NCBI RefSeq assembly: GCF_037176765.1
Contig: NC_090021.1
Location: 61,509,453 to 61,573,452 of the forward strand
Direction: 5' to 3'
Source of the DNA: Anolis sagrei
Lineage: Eukaryota > Chordata > Lepidosauria > Squamata > Anolidae
DNA: 64,000 nucleotides
Numbering within the stretch: position 1 is the stretch's first letter; every line of letters starts with the position of its first letter. Under the pieces are notes generated by a model that was not told the origin of the DNA, ran no database searches, and saw only the letters and a program-made list of their open reading frames with translations. The position numbers and the translations under genes were made by a program. Shown in pieces: positions 11,486-21,172 of the stretch.

Positions 11486-13001
11486 GGAGCCCTATTCTTG
11501 ATCTGCATCGTCTCCCACAGTGAGGGCATTGGTTTCCAGGTGGAAGGCGGTCCCAGTTGGGGTTGGCTTGACACGCCTTTCTCTTGGCATGTTTCTCTCT
11601 TTCACCCTCCATTTGTACCTCTTCAAATTCTGCAGCATTGCTGGTCACAGCTGACCTCCAGCTGGAGCACTCACAGGCCAGGGCTTCCCAGATCTCAGTG
11701 TCTATGCCAGAGTTTTTAAGGTTGGCTTTGAGCCCACCTTTAAATCTCTTTTCCTGCCCGCCAACATTCCATTTTCCATTCTTGAGTTCAGAGTAGAGCA
11801 ACTGCTTTGGGAGACGATTGACAGGCATCTGGACAATGTGGCTAGTCCAGCGGAGTTGATGGCGGAGTACTATCACTTCAATGCTGGTGGCCTTTGCTTC
11901 TTCCAGCATGCTGACATTTGTCCGCTTGTCTTCCCAAGAGATTTGCAGGATTTTCCGGAAGCAGCGCTGATGGAATCGTTCCAGGAGTTGCATGTGATGT
12001 CTGTAGACCACGTTTCACAGGCATACAGCAGGGTTGGGAGGACAATAGCATTATAAACAAGTACCTTGGTATCTATATGGATGTCCCAGTCCTCAAACAC
12101 TCTCTGCTTCATTTGGAAAAATGCTGCACTCGCAGAACTCAGGCGGTGTTGTATTTCGGTGTCGATGTTAACTTTGGTGGAGAGGTGGCTGCCAAGGTAG
12201 CGGAAATGGTCAACATTTTCTAACATTACACCATTCAGCTGTATCTCTGGAATTGGAGAAGGATTGGCTGGTGACTGCTGGAAGAGCACTTTGGTTTTCT
12301 CGATGTTTAATGACAGGCCGAGCTTTTCGTGTAGTTAAGATCATGTCCACTGTTCCTCTGGAGGGGCGGAAGCTGTTCTGGGATTCTGGGAGGGTGTCTT
12401 CTGAGAGGGGTAGAAGGCGGTTTGCAAGGATTCTTGCGAAGATTTTCCCAGCTGATGTTAGAAGGGAGATACCTTGATAGTTTCCGCAGTCTGTTCTTTC
12501 CCCTTTTTTGAAGAGGGTGATGATGGTGGCATCCTTGAAATCTGCTGGGATTTTCTCGGTCACCCACACTTTTTCTATGAGCTGGTGGAGTCGTTGTGTC
12601 AGCTCAGGTCTATCCTCTTTAAAGATTTCAGGATGGATCCCATCAGTTATGCTGGCTTTGTAATTTTTTAGTTGGCTGATGGCTTTGCTGACTTCCTCCA
12701 AATGAGGCAGTGCTGCAAGCTCATCCCTGATTTGTTGTCGGTGGATTTGTGAGAGAACCGCTTCGGTCACATTGGAGCTGCGGTTAAGGAGGTTCTGGTA
12801 GTGCTCTTTCCAACATCATATGATTGATTTTTTTATCCTTCAGAAGTTTGGTTCCATCTCATGAGCGTAGAGTGTGAATGCAATGATTTCTTGGTCCATA
12901 GATGACCTTTGTGGCTTTGAAAGATCCCTGAGCATTATGGGTATCTGCCAGGTGTTGGATTTCTTCAGCCTTCTTTGTCCACCAGATGTTCTTGAGTTCT
13001 T

Positions 13002-13449
13002 TTTAAAATAATACTACCAAATAAACAACAGGGAAGATCCCCTTGGCTGACTAGAAAGATATAATCAAATGATTAGGGAACACAGAGTCTGGAAGAATCA
13101 CAAACAGAGATGGAAGTGTAGAATAATATATCTTTATTCTAAATGTTGGCTTTTTATCCCACTGGGCTATGATGCACTCAAGTTCCAAAATGTTCCTATT
13201 CCCCTTTATATTCTGGAAAATATGCAGTCAGTTATAGCTCCATGCGAGGCATGTGAGACTTTCTTCATTCACCAAACAGGGCAGCCATTGTGTGTACCAG
13301 TGGCTCTATAACATCCATGTACCAGTCAATGAACAACAATGACAAATGATTCTGGGTCACCCAATCTCCTCCCCTTTATGCACAAAACAGAGCCAGAAAT
13401 CCAGAGGAAAAATGTAATAGCTCTCTTTCTACTTGATACCAGTTTTAAT
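13002..13449. other. Intergenic, nothing recognised
   Basis: AT-rich sequence without identifiable genes or element ends. Confidence 0.4.
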
Positions 13450-13572
13450 ATAGATCTTTTATAGAAATATGTATATTTATTGAATTTTTGCAATGTTCAT
13501 GTTTTTCTTTGTGTTGTAACCCACCTCGAGCGACAGGGAAATAAGAAATAAAATTATTATTATCATTATTAT
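13450..13572 (+). repeat. LINE/SINE 3' tail fragment
   Basis: TTGTAACCCACCTCGAGCGA, then CAGGGAAATAAGAAATAAA and (ATT)n, is the common squamate tail of the form GTAACCC-ACCTGAG-AAATAAA seen also at 52.7-52.8 kb. Only the tail is kept. Confidence 0.5.
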
Positions 13573-14993
13573 ACCATGAAAAAGTAGGAAACCTGGACGA
13601 AAAATATAAACACGTCTGGGGGAGAACTTTGGGTCTTGTGAGAATAAGGGCTTTATGCAGTTATTTTCCATAACACAGTACACAGCATATTCATTATATT
13701 TAGTGCTGGGTCCCTTTCAAGGGGGCATTCATGGCCTAAGTCCCCCCCCCCCCCAAAAAGATTTAGTGGATGCTTGGAAGTGAGGGAGTAAGACATCCTT
13801 ATATTTCCTGTGGCCAACGGTGACTTGCCAATAAGGCTGTGGAGAAAAAGGCTTTGCGATCATGGGCACTGGCCTTCCCATTAGCAACAATGAGGCAGCT
13901 GCCTCAGTTAACACATTTAGTATGTTATGAAATGGAAACCAATTATATGGTAATTCAAGTTGTATTTAGACTGTTGGGGATTAAGATGAGGTGCTTGTGG
14001 TGTTCCTCCCCTTAAAATATCAAAATACTTTGTTTTGGCTTGAGTGTCTGGAAGTAGATTGGGCCATTGTCAACTCTAGTTTAGGCAGCCAAGTTTTCTG
14101 GGCTGGCCCCGATGAGAACTACCGGGGTTGGCTGAGTTGTAATAATAAACAGTTCCAGCAATTTAGCACTGTTACTCATCAAGAATGGCCTGTGATGCTA
14201 TAAGCGTATTCCCCAGGTTGTTCCCTAAAGAAAGATGGCTGTTTCTACTCTCCAATGAAATCCGAGCTCAGGTTCCTTGCTCAAAAAAGAAATCCCTCAC
14301 TGCATACTGATGATTCATGGAGCCTTTATAATCTCTCAGTGATTTCTCTCACAGTATGCCACCTTCTTGCCTATGTGGACATATACAGTCTGTAGAAATT
14401 AGCTCGATAGAAGGGTAAAAGCATAGTATCTAGAAGGACCTGTGTTGAAGTTCTAGCCATGATTTCTCTGTGAAGAGGCACAGCTAAACACATGAATTTA
14501 AGGCAGTACAGTATGGTGAATGAAAAGCATGAGAGAACAGTATGATGATTGCTATGCAAGGATGATGGGGCAGGATGGCTATACAGATCACTAATTTGAT
14601 TTGGGTAACAGGAGTGTAGAACAGAAAAAATGGCTTGCATATCATTTTGAAAGTTTGTTTCTTTTCATTGTTCGTTTGAATGATCCTTGTCTCTTCTCTT
14701 GTCTCCGATTTTCCCTTTCAGTGAAACCAGCTACCCCTCTTCCCTTGCTGCAACACTGTCGCTTTTAAATGGTGAGGAATTTTGTAGAATTTTTCTGCTG
14801 CTTTAAAATATGGACTAATTTAAGTCAGATGGAACAAAAAGTTGCAAATGTATAGCTAGTTTACAAGGAAAACACCAAAGCTACAAATAGCAAAATACTG
14901 GCTGGGATTGTCTGTTAAAATCAATGTCAAATAGAAAAAGTGTACACCATCCTGTTTCACACAGATTTAAATAAGTTTGGATCCTCTGTATAT
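13573..14993. other. Intergenic, nothing recognised
   Basis: Contains a C14 run at about 13741-13754 but no coding or mobile-element signature I could recognise. Confidence 0.4.
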
Positions 14994-15215
14994 TTGTTGT
15001 TATTATTTGCCTTCAAATCGTTTCTGACTTATGGTGAGTTCAAAGTGAATTCATTGTGGGGTTTTCTTCCTAAGATTTTTTGGAGGAGGTTTAACATTAT
15101 CTTCCTCTGTGAAGATGTGATTTGTCTAATGTCAACCACTGGGTTTCTATGACTAAGTGGAAATTTGAACGCTGGTGTCCCACTGACCTAGTCCAGCATT
15201 CAGATCTATCCTGGC
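14994..15215 (-). mobile_element. tRNA-type SINE, minus strand
   Basis: Read on the minus strand it carries GTTCAAATTTCCACTTAGTC (B-box-like region), CCCAGTGGTTGAC, AACCTCCTCCAAAAAATCTT, CCATAAGTCAGAAACGATTT, and ends GAAGGCAAATAATAACAACA. This is the layout of a widespread amniote/squamate SINE whose 3' half includes a CCATAAGTCGGAAACGACTT-type core. The copy is diverged and therefore old. A second copy of the same family is at 52388-52898. Confidence 0.7.
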
Positions 15216-16523
15216 TCCACCTCCTTCAAAACAATCAGTTCCACCAAAATTTGGAGAAGATAAAAGGTTTCATTTTATATACAACAACATATGAGATTTG
15301 TCTGTTTCTTTGTTCTGTTTTCATTCTTCCTGTTTGTAACCTTTTTGTATAGGGAATTAAACAAATGAAATCAATGTGTGAATTTTTATTCAGTACTCAT
15401 TCGCTGAATGCTTGCTGATTTCCATAACAACAACAAATGCTCGTAATGGTGCTTATTCATTTCCTTTTCCGTTCATTCCCAAAGTGCATAGGTATCAGTA
15501 CACCCCATAGGAAACATATGTTGCTGTCCAGCCCATTCACCCATCTAGCTGTATACTGTATCTAGCTAACTATGGACCCATGTCATCCATTGGCACTAGA
15601 AAACTTCATGCATTGTTTATGTGATTTGCAGATAGTGAACATTCTTGTTTTGGTGTATTGCCTACTGTAAGTACAAGGGCATCGCTAGTATATATATTTC
15701 TTCACTGCATCATGCTCCATTGCCACCCATCAGAACAGGATTGCTCTGTTCAAGTATTAGAAATATACTTGAAAGTAAAAGAAAAAACAGACCTAAATCA
15801 GAAATTGGAAGCATTGTTGAAAGTGCAATACATTATTTACATGACATGAATTCTTACACACAGTATACTGCTAATGTATTACTGTTGGTTTTACTTTTTT
15901 AACACCCCACCCCAAATCATCAAGTTGCTCCCAAATTCAACCAATATTAATAATACTGCATTGAATTGTAGTATTCTTTGTCTGTAAAATACATTAAAAC
16001 TAATATTGCTGTTGTAACATTTAAATGTGTCATTGGGTCCTGTCTCCTTTTTTAAAAGCAAGGAATGAATGCATGATACTTCAACTGTGTCACCCCCGAC
16101 AGTTCCAGCTATTCTCCTTGGTCTAATAAGACCAACCCAAAGATATTCTATTGTCTGAGCCAAAGAACAAAACAGTGTCCCCTCCACTATATAAACAGAA
16201 ACTGATTACACAAGCTTGGTTCAATACTGCAATGGGACAAGGCAGCAAGGCACACCTCAAGGCCATAGATGGCTGGATTTCTTCTTTGGTCGCCACAGCT
16301 CTCTTTCAAGAAGAGAGAATGATCAGAAGTCTCTTCCATTTGCTGAATGGTGGGACCAGGTTTTCAACTCACAGAAGCTAGGGCTATATTAACAAAACTT
16401 TGGGAAAAGACATCAATGCAAATAGAGTGGGCTATGAAAACCTAAGATTCCATAGAAATGGACAAATTACTAATTTTGTTTGAAGAGAAGACTGCAGAAA
16501 TATTTAAGGAAAATTGAGTTTAG
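15216..16523. other. Intergenic, nothing recognised
   Basis: Unique-looking AT-rich DNA with only short, featureless frames. Confidence 0.4.
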
Positions 16524-16724
16524 TGACTGAACTTCCTGACTGTGAGAGCTGTTCAGAAGGGGAACTCTCTGCCCCGGAGTGTGGTGGCGACTCCTTCTTT
16601 GGAGGCTTTTAAACAGAAGCTGGATGGCCATCTGTTGGGGTTGCTTTGAAAGCAATTTTCCTGCTTCTTGGCAGGGGTTTGGATTGGATGGCCATGAGGT
16701 CTCTTCCAACTCTATGATTCTATT
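16524..16724 (+). mobile_element. CR1 LINE 3' end
   Basis: GACTGTGAGAGCTGTTCAGA, then GGGGAACTCTCTGCCCCGGA, TGGATGGCCATCTGTTGGGG and CTCTTCCAACTCTATGATTC. This is the CR1 C-terminal coding end (RAVQ-W-SLP-type region) followed by the short 3' UTR and the octamer-type terminus. It is 5' truncated. Confidence 0.88.
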
Positions 16725-16955
16725 AAAATGAGGGCAGAAATAACTCCAGTTTTTTAAAAGACACATACAATTAAATTATATGACCAATTTGGTATTAGAA
16801 TTCTATATAAAGATTTTAATTTTATTATAAATTAAGATATTTTAATTTTATAATAAATAAGGTAGAATCAGTAATGGAACAACAATTGGGGCCTGGAAAA
16901 CTGGAAAACAAGGATATCAGGAGGAGAGGCTGACTACCCACAAAAGGTTACTACT

Positions 16956-17618
16956 ACCACATCAGCTCTAGATTATTAAATAGGGTTTTCTGTGGGTGAG
17001 CAGATAGGGACTACTAGACAGCATATGCTCTGTATCAGAAACTAGAGCTGATGTGGTCTATCCAATGCAATTTTCTGAATCAGCATCCCAAATAACCAAA
17101 CTGAATGAAAAGTTGATCAAAAACTCCAAAATGTTGGAGTGTAGTCCCTGGTCAAAGTGGTCCCTGTTCAAGTCGTGTCTGGTAAAAAAAGAAAAGAAAA
17201 GATTAGATAGGGAGAGAGGGGGAGTGAATATATATAGTGTGGAATGGATATGTGTTGTTAGTTTATTTTTTGGAGTGCAAGACAGGAGTGGATTAAAACA
17301 TGAAAAAGGACCAAGTCTATTGTTTATTTCAGAATTATTAAACTGCATTAAATGTGGATGCTGAGTTACCTTAAACATGACAACAAAATTAAGGAGCCAT
17401 TTTGTAAAATATTATCCAAGAGAAGGAAGAAATGTTCTCCAGACTCCATGGAGCTCAGCAAACTGGGAAGGCAATGGGGTTATTTTGCACAGGTATGGTG
17501 AAAATGCCAGCATTATGTGAACTTGGGTTTGTTGAATTAAACATCTTCAGTTGGAGAGTCCTTGGGAGATTTTGTTGGGCTAAGGCTGGATAAAGTCAAA
17601 ACAGGTTGGGAACCACTG
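16956..17618. mobile_element. Degenerate hAT-type DNA element (right end clear)
   Basis: The right end at 17600-17618 reads AAACAGGTTGGGAACCACTG, the reverse complement of a hAT terminus of the CAGTGGTTCCCAACCTG type. About 560 bp upstream is GTAGTCCCTGGTCAAAGTGG, a phrase common in the interior of such elements. A perfect 16-bp inverted repeat, ACCACATCAGCTCTAG at 16956-16971 against 17042-17057, forms a 102-bp hairpin at the left side. I could not match a left terminus with its 8-bp duplication, so the left boundary is uncertain. Confidence 0.45.
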
Positions 17619-17780
17619 ATCTAGTTGAACATAGATGTAGGGAAAGGTGGGGTTTGTTTATATTGTTGTGTGTGTCATTATTGTTGTTATTATTTTATAA
17701 TTTTTGGGTAAATGTGTATACTTGGTAGTTTAAAATTGATATGTAAGTTAATTAAAAAACCAGAAACACGGGGCAATGAC

Positions 17781-17990
17781 ATAATAATAATAATAATAAT
17801 TTTATTTATTACCTGCTTCTCTTGATGGTTTGAGGCAGGGTACAGTACAACAAAGTCAAAAACATATGAACATATAATATGTACAATAAATACTTCGATT
17901 AAAACACAAAAATATTTTTAAAAACTTGCATCAAACACAGATACAGAATTGACATAAAGTAGCAACAAAATGCAAATCAAATAACTAGCC
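17781..17990 (-). repeat. LINE 3'-UTR fragment, minus strand, with (ATA)n tail
   Basis: (ATA)n at 17781-17800, then TTTTATTTATTACCTGCTTC and TTGAGGCAGGGTACAGTACA. This resembles the reverse-complemented 3' UTR of an L2-group LINE: tail repeat, then an ACCTGC...GAGGCAGGGTACA block. No coding part was recognised. Confidence 0.4.
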
Positions 17991-18390
17991 TACATATGCC
18001 TATTGAGGTTTGTAGACCAAACTTGGCCAGCTAGTTTTACTTTTATTATACAGTCTTTTTATACCCACAGATTTGCAGAGAAGTGTATATGGGAAAATCA
18101 TGCCAGAAAACTTTTAAGAAATCATACTACACACCATTTTCATGATGTTAATTCACTGCCAAAGCTTTGAAAAATTCCACCTGTCCAACCAAGTTTGGAA
18201 AGCCAGTGTGGTCATTTGAGCATGCTGGTTGCTAGATTGTGCAAATTGTAATTATTATTTTTTTTAAAACCAGAACATTTTCTAAGCTTTACTCGCTGTT
18301 TTGGAGGGAAGAGCTATTATTTATTTATGGTGTAAGGCAGTGGTTCTCAATCTGTGGGTCCCCAGGTGTTTTGGCCTACAACTCCTAGGG

Positions 18391-18965
18391 AAGTTCCAAC
18401 TTCCATAGGGAAGCTGATGAGGAAACACAACATACAAACAATCTACAAACCCACCAAGAAAATCCAACAAATGCTACGTTCAGCAAAGGACAAGAGGGAT
18501 CCTCTCACCTCTGCAGGAGTCTACCGTATACCATGCAGCTGTGGACAAGTCTACATAGGGACCACCAAACGCAGCGCCCAGACACGCATCAAGGAACATG
18601 AAAGGCACTGCAGACTCCTTCAACCAGAGAAGTCAGCCATAGCAGAGCACCTGATGAACCAGCCTGGACACAGCATATTATTTGAGAACACAGAAATGCT
18701 GGACCACACCAACAACCACCATGTCAGACTACACAGAGAAGCCATTGAAATCCACAAGCATGTGGACAATTTCAACAGAAAGGAAGAGACCATGAAAATG
18801 AACAAAATCTGGCTACCAGTATTAAAAAACTCTAAAATTATAACAGCTAAACAACAGAGAGGAAAAAACCAGGCACAGATTAACACCTCCCAGCAACAGA
18901 TTTTCCCAGGCTCAGGCAGGCCTTCAAATGCTAATGAAGGTGATCAGCTAAACATTCACACCTAA
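18391..18965 (+). pseudogene. Penelope-like GIY-YIG endonuclease domain fragment
   Basis: An open frame of about 191 codons to a TAA at 18963-18965. It starts in the linker upstream of the endonuclease (IGKLMRKHNIQTIYKPTKK) and holds AGVYRIPCSCGQVYIG (GVY at 18516, YIG at 18552), the GIY-YIG pair. This is followed by TRIKEHERHC, an AIAEHL segment, LHREAIEIHKH (with the conserved Glu) and KIWLPVLK. GIY-YIG is the nuclease partner of the telomerase-like reverse transcriptase in PLEs; the reverse transcriptase itself is absent. The apparent start codons further upstream (18354) lie in the host hAT. It encodes no functional retroelement protein on its own. Confidence 0.87.
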
Positions 18966-19051
18966 CTGCAGCAGGGAAGAGCTCCTTGCCCCACCCCAGC
19001 CATTCCACAGATATATAAACCCATTTTTCCTACTTCCAACAGACCTCACAA

Positions 19052-19092
19052 CCTCTGAGGATGCTTGCCATAGATGCAGGCGAAACGTCAGG
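19052..19092 (+). ncRNA. Hammerhead ribozyme motif in a Penelope-like terminal repeat
   Basis: Core box CTGAGGA (19055-19061); stem II GCTTGC / GCAGGC (19063-19068 with 19076-19081, one GU pair) closed by a CATAGAT loop; box GAAA (19082-19085); then CGTC (19086-19089). This matches the hammerhead order CUGANGA - stem II - GAAA - very short stem III - UH. Cleavage would fall after 19089. Stem I has at least CCT/AGG (19052-19054 with 19090-19092). PLEs are known to carry such minimal hammerheads, thought to act as dimers because stem III is so short. Activity of this copy is inferred. Confidence 0.75.
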
Positions 19093-19278
19093 AGAAATGC
19101 CTCTAGAACATGGCTCTATAGCCCGAAAAAACCCACAAGAACCTAACTCCTAGAAATCCCAGCCAGTTTACCAGCTGTTAGGATTTCTGGGAGTTGAAGG
19201 CCAAAACATCTGGGGACCCATAGGTTGAGAACCACTGGCGTAAGGGAAGGAATCCCTGTTGCTTTTGCAGTGTGTGAA

Positions 19279-19680
19279 GTTGTTGTTGTTCATTCGTTTC
19301 TGACTTCGTGACTTCATGGACCACGCTAGAGCTCCCTGTCAGCCGTCACCACCCCCAGCTCCTTCAAGGTCAATCCAGTCACTTCAAGGATACCATCCAT
19401 CCATCTTGCCCTTGGTCACTCCCTCTTCCTTTTCCCCAGCATAATTGTCTTTTCTAAGCTTTCCTTTCTTCTCATGATGTGGCCACAGTACTTCATCTCG
19501 GCCTCTAGTATTCTTCCCTCCAACGAGAAGTCAGGCTTTATTTCTTGAAGTATGGACTGGTTGGATCTTCTCGCTGTCCAAGACACTCTCAGAACTTTCC
19601 TCTAGCACCACAGTTCAAAAGCATCTTCCTTCACTCAGCCTTCCCTATGGTCCAGCTCTCACATCCGTAGGTGACTGTGT
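19279..19680 (-). mobile_element. BovB (RTE clade) LINE 3' end, minus strand
   Basis: Begins with the (GTT)n form of the BovB (AAC)n tail and TTCATTCGTTTCTGACTTCG, then contains GGATACCATCCATCCATCTT (reverse of the WMDGI-coding region), TTCTCATGATGTGGCC (YFGHIMR region) and CTCTCACATCCGTAGGTGAC (TYGCES region). It is a 5'-truncated, diverged copy of the same family as 3020-3630. Confidence 0.88.
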
Positions 19681-19802
19681 GTGAGGTATGTGTGTGAGGT
19701 AGGTAACACTATATCACACTAGAGAAAAAATCCACTTCAAATCCAGTTTCTACCTCCTGCAGAATTCTGGCGTTTGTAGTTTAGAGAGGAGCCTTTAACA
19801 GC

Positions 19803-19863
19803 ATTATTTTATTATTATTATTATTTGCATTTGTTAACCGCCACTCTCAGCCCGAAGGCGACT
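19803..19863 (-). repeat. L2-like LINE 3' tail, minus strand
   Basis: (TTA)n, TTTGCATTTGTTAACCGCCA, CTCTCAGCCCGAAGGCGACT is the reverse complement of the 3' end of the full-length LINE in the intron (GAGTCGCCCCCGGGCTGAGA). Confidence 0.75.
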
Positions 19864-19864
19864 C

Positions 19865-20268
19865 ATAGAATCATAGAATCAAAGAGTTGGAAGAGACCTC
19901 ATGGGCCATCCAGTCCAACTATAATATCTTCTCTCAGCCAAGAAGGAGGAACATTGCATTCAAAGCACCCGACAGATGGCCATCCAGCCTCCCTTTAAAC
20001 GCCTGGAAAGAAGGAGCCTCCGCCACACTCCGGGGCAGAGAGTTCCACTGCTGAACAGCTCTCACAGTCAGGAAGTTCTTCCTCATGTTCAGATGGAATC
20101 TCCTCTCTTGTAGTTTGAAGCCATTGTTCCGCATCCTAGTCTCCAAGGAAGCAGAAAACAAGCTTGCTCCCTCCTCCCTGTGGCTTCCTCTCACATATTT
20201 ATACATGGCTATAATATCTTTTCTCAGCCTTCTCTTCTGCAGGCAAAACATGCCCAGCTCCTTAAACT
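19865..20268 (-). mobile_element. CR1 LINE 3' end, minus strand
   Basis: Starts with two ATAGAATC octamers and AAAGAGTTGGAAGAGACC, then encodes on the minus strand LRKDIIAMYKYVRGSHREEG, RRFHLNMRKNFLTVRAVQQW, NSLPRSVAEAPSFQAFKGR. This is the typical C-terminus of CR1 ORF2. It is open for about 105 codons, so relatively little decayed. Confidence 0.93.
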
Positions 20269-20403
20269 ATTAAACTACAAACCCCAGAATTCTGCAGGAG
20301 GTAGAAACTGGATTTTAAGTTGATTTTTTCTCTAGTGTGATGAGGGCAGAAGTGAGATGTTTGATAATAACTATGCTTAAATAAGTTACTGCAAAATCAA
20401 ATG

Positions 20404-20406
<3 letters not shown>

Positions 20407-20436
<30 letters not shown>

Positions 20437-20437
20437 T
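20407..20437. repeat. (TTA)n microsatellite
   Basis: About ten uninterrupted TTA units just upstream of the GALNT2 CpG island. Confidence 0.95.
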
Positions 20438-20559
20438 CCTATTTTATCACCACTCCACTTGCTGACTGAGGTATGTAAAAGTCTTTTGAAATCCACTCTA
20501 ATAATGAAATACATCAAAAAACAAAACTCTACAGGACTAGAGCTGCCGAAAGTGCAGCC

Positions 20560-21172
20560 TGAACGCCAGCTCTTCCTCCTCCAGTGAGACATACCTTTCC
20601 CACGCCTGGCATGAAGAAAGGAGAGGCCTTCCAACCTCCCGCTCCACACGCCTTTACTTCGAGGCAAGTCCCTTCTGCGGAGCTTCTCCCCGGGGGAAGG
20701 CCAGGCTCGTACGGGAACGACATCTCATGTCCCGCGGAGAGGGTTCTATGGGACGGGAAGCCTGGGAAGGTAGGCCCCTGAGGCTGGAAGTCCCCTGAGG
20801 CTGGAAGGCAGGGCGCCGGCCTCGGCTGCCACCCGGGCTCCCAGCTCTCGGAAGAGGCCTAGCTGTGGTTGAAGCGGCGCTAAAGGACCGAGAGGCATGA
20901 AAGGAAGAGGGACCCCAGGAGGCCCCGCGTGCTGCAACCATGGCGACGGCGCGGCTGAGCTCCGCCCCGCGCGGCGCTTGGCGGCCGGCGATTGGCCAGA
21001 GGGTGGGCGCGCGCCCTCTGCCCCTTGACCCTTGTGCGGCGGCGGCGGAGGGGGAGGAGGAAGGCGGGCAGGAGGGCGGGCGGTGGAGGCGGCAGCGGCA
21101 TCGCCTGCCGCCCCTTTCCTGCTGGCCTGGCGGCGGCTGGTGCCGCGGCTGCAGCACTGGGCGGGCGGGAGG
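20560..21172 (+). promoter_or_regulatory. GALNT2: GALNT2 CpG-island promoter and 5' UTR
   Basis: GC content and CpG density rise sharply from about 20.56 kb and stay high through exon 1, in contrast to the AT-rich flanks. No TATA box lies at a useful distance. A GC box, TCCGCCCCGC (20960-20969), and an inverted CCAAT box, GATTGGCC (20990-20997), lie 180-215 bp before the start codon, as in many TATA-less housekeeping promoters. The likely transcription start is downstream of the CCAAT box, around 21.03-21.08 kb (inferred). From there to the ATG at 21173 no upstream ATG occurs. Confidence 0.78.
20990..20997 (-). promoter_or_regulatory. Inverted CCAAT box (NF-Y type)
   Basis: GATTGGCC, the reverse complement of a CCAAT box, lies in the CpG island about 180 bp upstream of the GALNT2 start codon. 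This is a typical NF-Y position if transcription begins 40-90 bp downstream. Confidence 0.55.

Larger units (their letters stand above)
9859..13001 (-). mobile_element. RTE-like non-LTR retrotransposon, minus strand, split by an L1
   Basis: Read on the minus strand from 13001, the translation gives NIWWTKKAEEIQHLADTHNA, then KATKVIYGP. A frame at 12770-12210 follows with PHLEEVSKAISQLKNYKA, FKDATIITLFKKGERTDCGN and GKIFARILANRLLPLSEDTL (fingers of the reverse transcriptase). Then come VDHFRYLGSHLSTKV, LERFHQRCFRKILQISWEDK, RLPKQLLYSELKNGK and a terminal C2H2-like finger CPHCGRRCRSRIGL. The 3' end is GGATCACCTAAGAAGAAG-like (9859-9890). Most of the palm, including the YADD motif, has been deleted near 12.29 kb, and stops and frame changes are present, so the copy is dead. 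An L1 (9946-11485) interrupts its 3' part. I assign it to the RTE/BovB-like group with moderate confidence. Confidence 0.8.
18389..19144 (+). mobile_element. Penelope-like retroelement, 5' truncated
   Basis: A plus-strand Penelope-like (PLE) 3' end of about 756 bp inserted in a hAT MITE. The 9-bp duplication AACTCCTAG is found at 18380-18388 and 19145-19153. It contains the C-terminal coding part with a GIY-YIG endonuclease, then a terminal repeat (pLTR-like) holding a TATA-like ATATATAAACCC segment (about 19009-19022) and a hammerhead ribozyme motif. Related terminal repeats occur throughout the window. Confidence 0.9.
18338..19237. mobile_element. Non-autonomous hAT element, interrupted by a Penelope-like element
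   Basis: The left end is CAGTGGTTCTCAATCTGTGG (18338). The right end, reverse complemented from 19237, is CAGTGGTTCTCAACCTATGG. The 8-bp flanks GTGTAAGG (18330-18337) and GCGTAAGG (19238-19245) agree at 7 of 8, the hAT target-duplication length. Once the insertion at 18389-19144 is set aside, the hAT is only about 145 bp and nearly palindromic, so it is a MITE. A sister copy without the insertion is at 29784-29950. Confidence 0.92.
19715..20339. mobile_element. Long-inverted-repeat MITE holding CR1 and L2-type insertions
   Basis: The left arm CACACTAGAGAAAAAATCCA, CTTCAAATCCAGTTTCTACC, TCCTGCAGAATTCTGG is repeated in reverse complement at 20268-20339 over about 70 bp with few differences. 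The arms continue into TTTGTAGTTTA. Between them sit an L2-type 3' tail (about 19803-19863) and a minus-strand CR1 (19865-20268), so the original element was probably only 150-200 bp. No convincing target duplication could be fixed. Confidence 0.72.

Noticed and set aside
10404-12011. Single 535-codon protein
   Set aside because: It is a chimera of two retrotransposons joined by an L1 insertion with a 14-bp duplication, not a host gene.
18354-18965. Host gene with a GIY-YIG nuclease (SLX1-like)
   Set aside because: The surrounding terminal repeat, target duplications and linker sequence identify a Penelope-like element; SLX1 would also need its own C-terminal zinc-binding domain.
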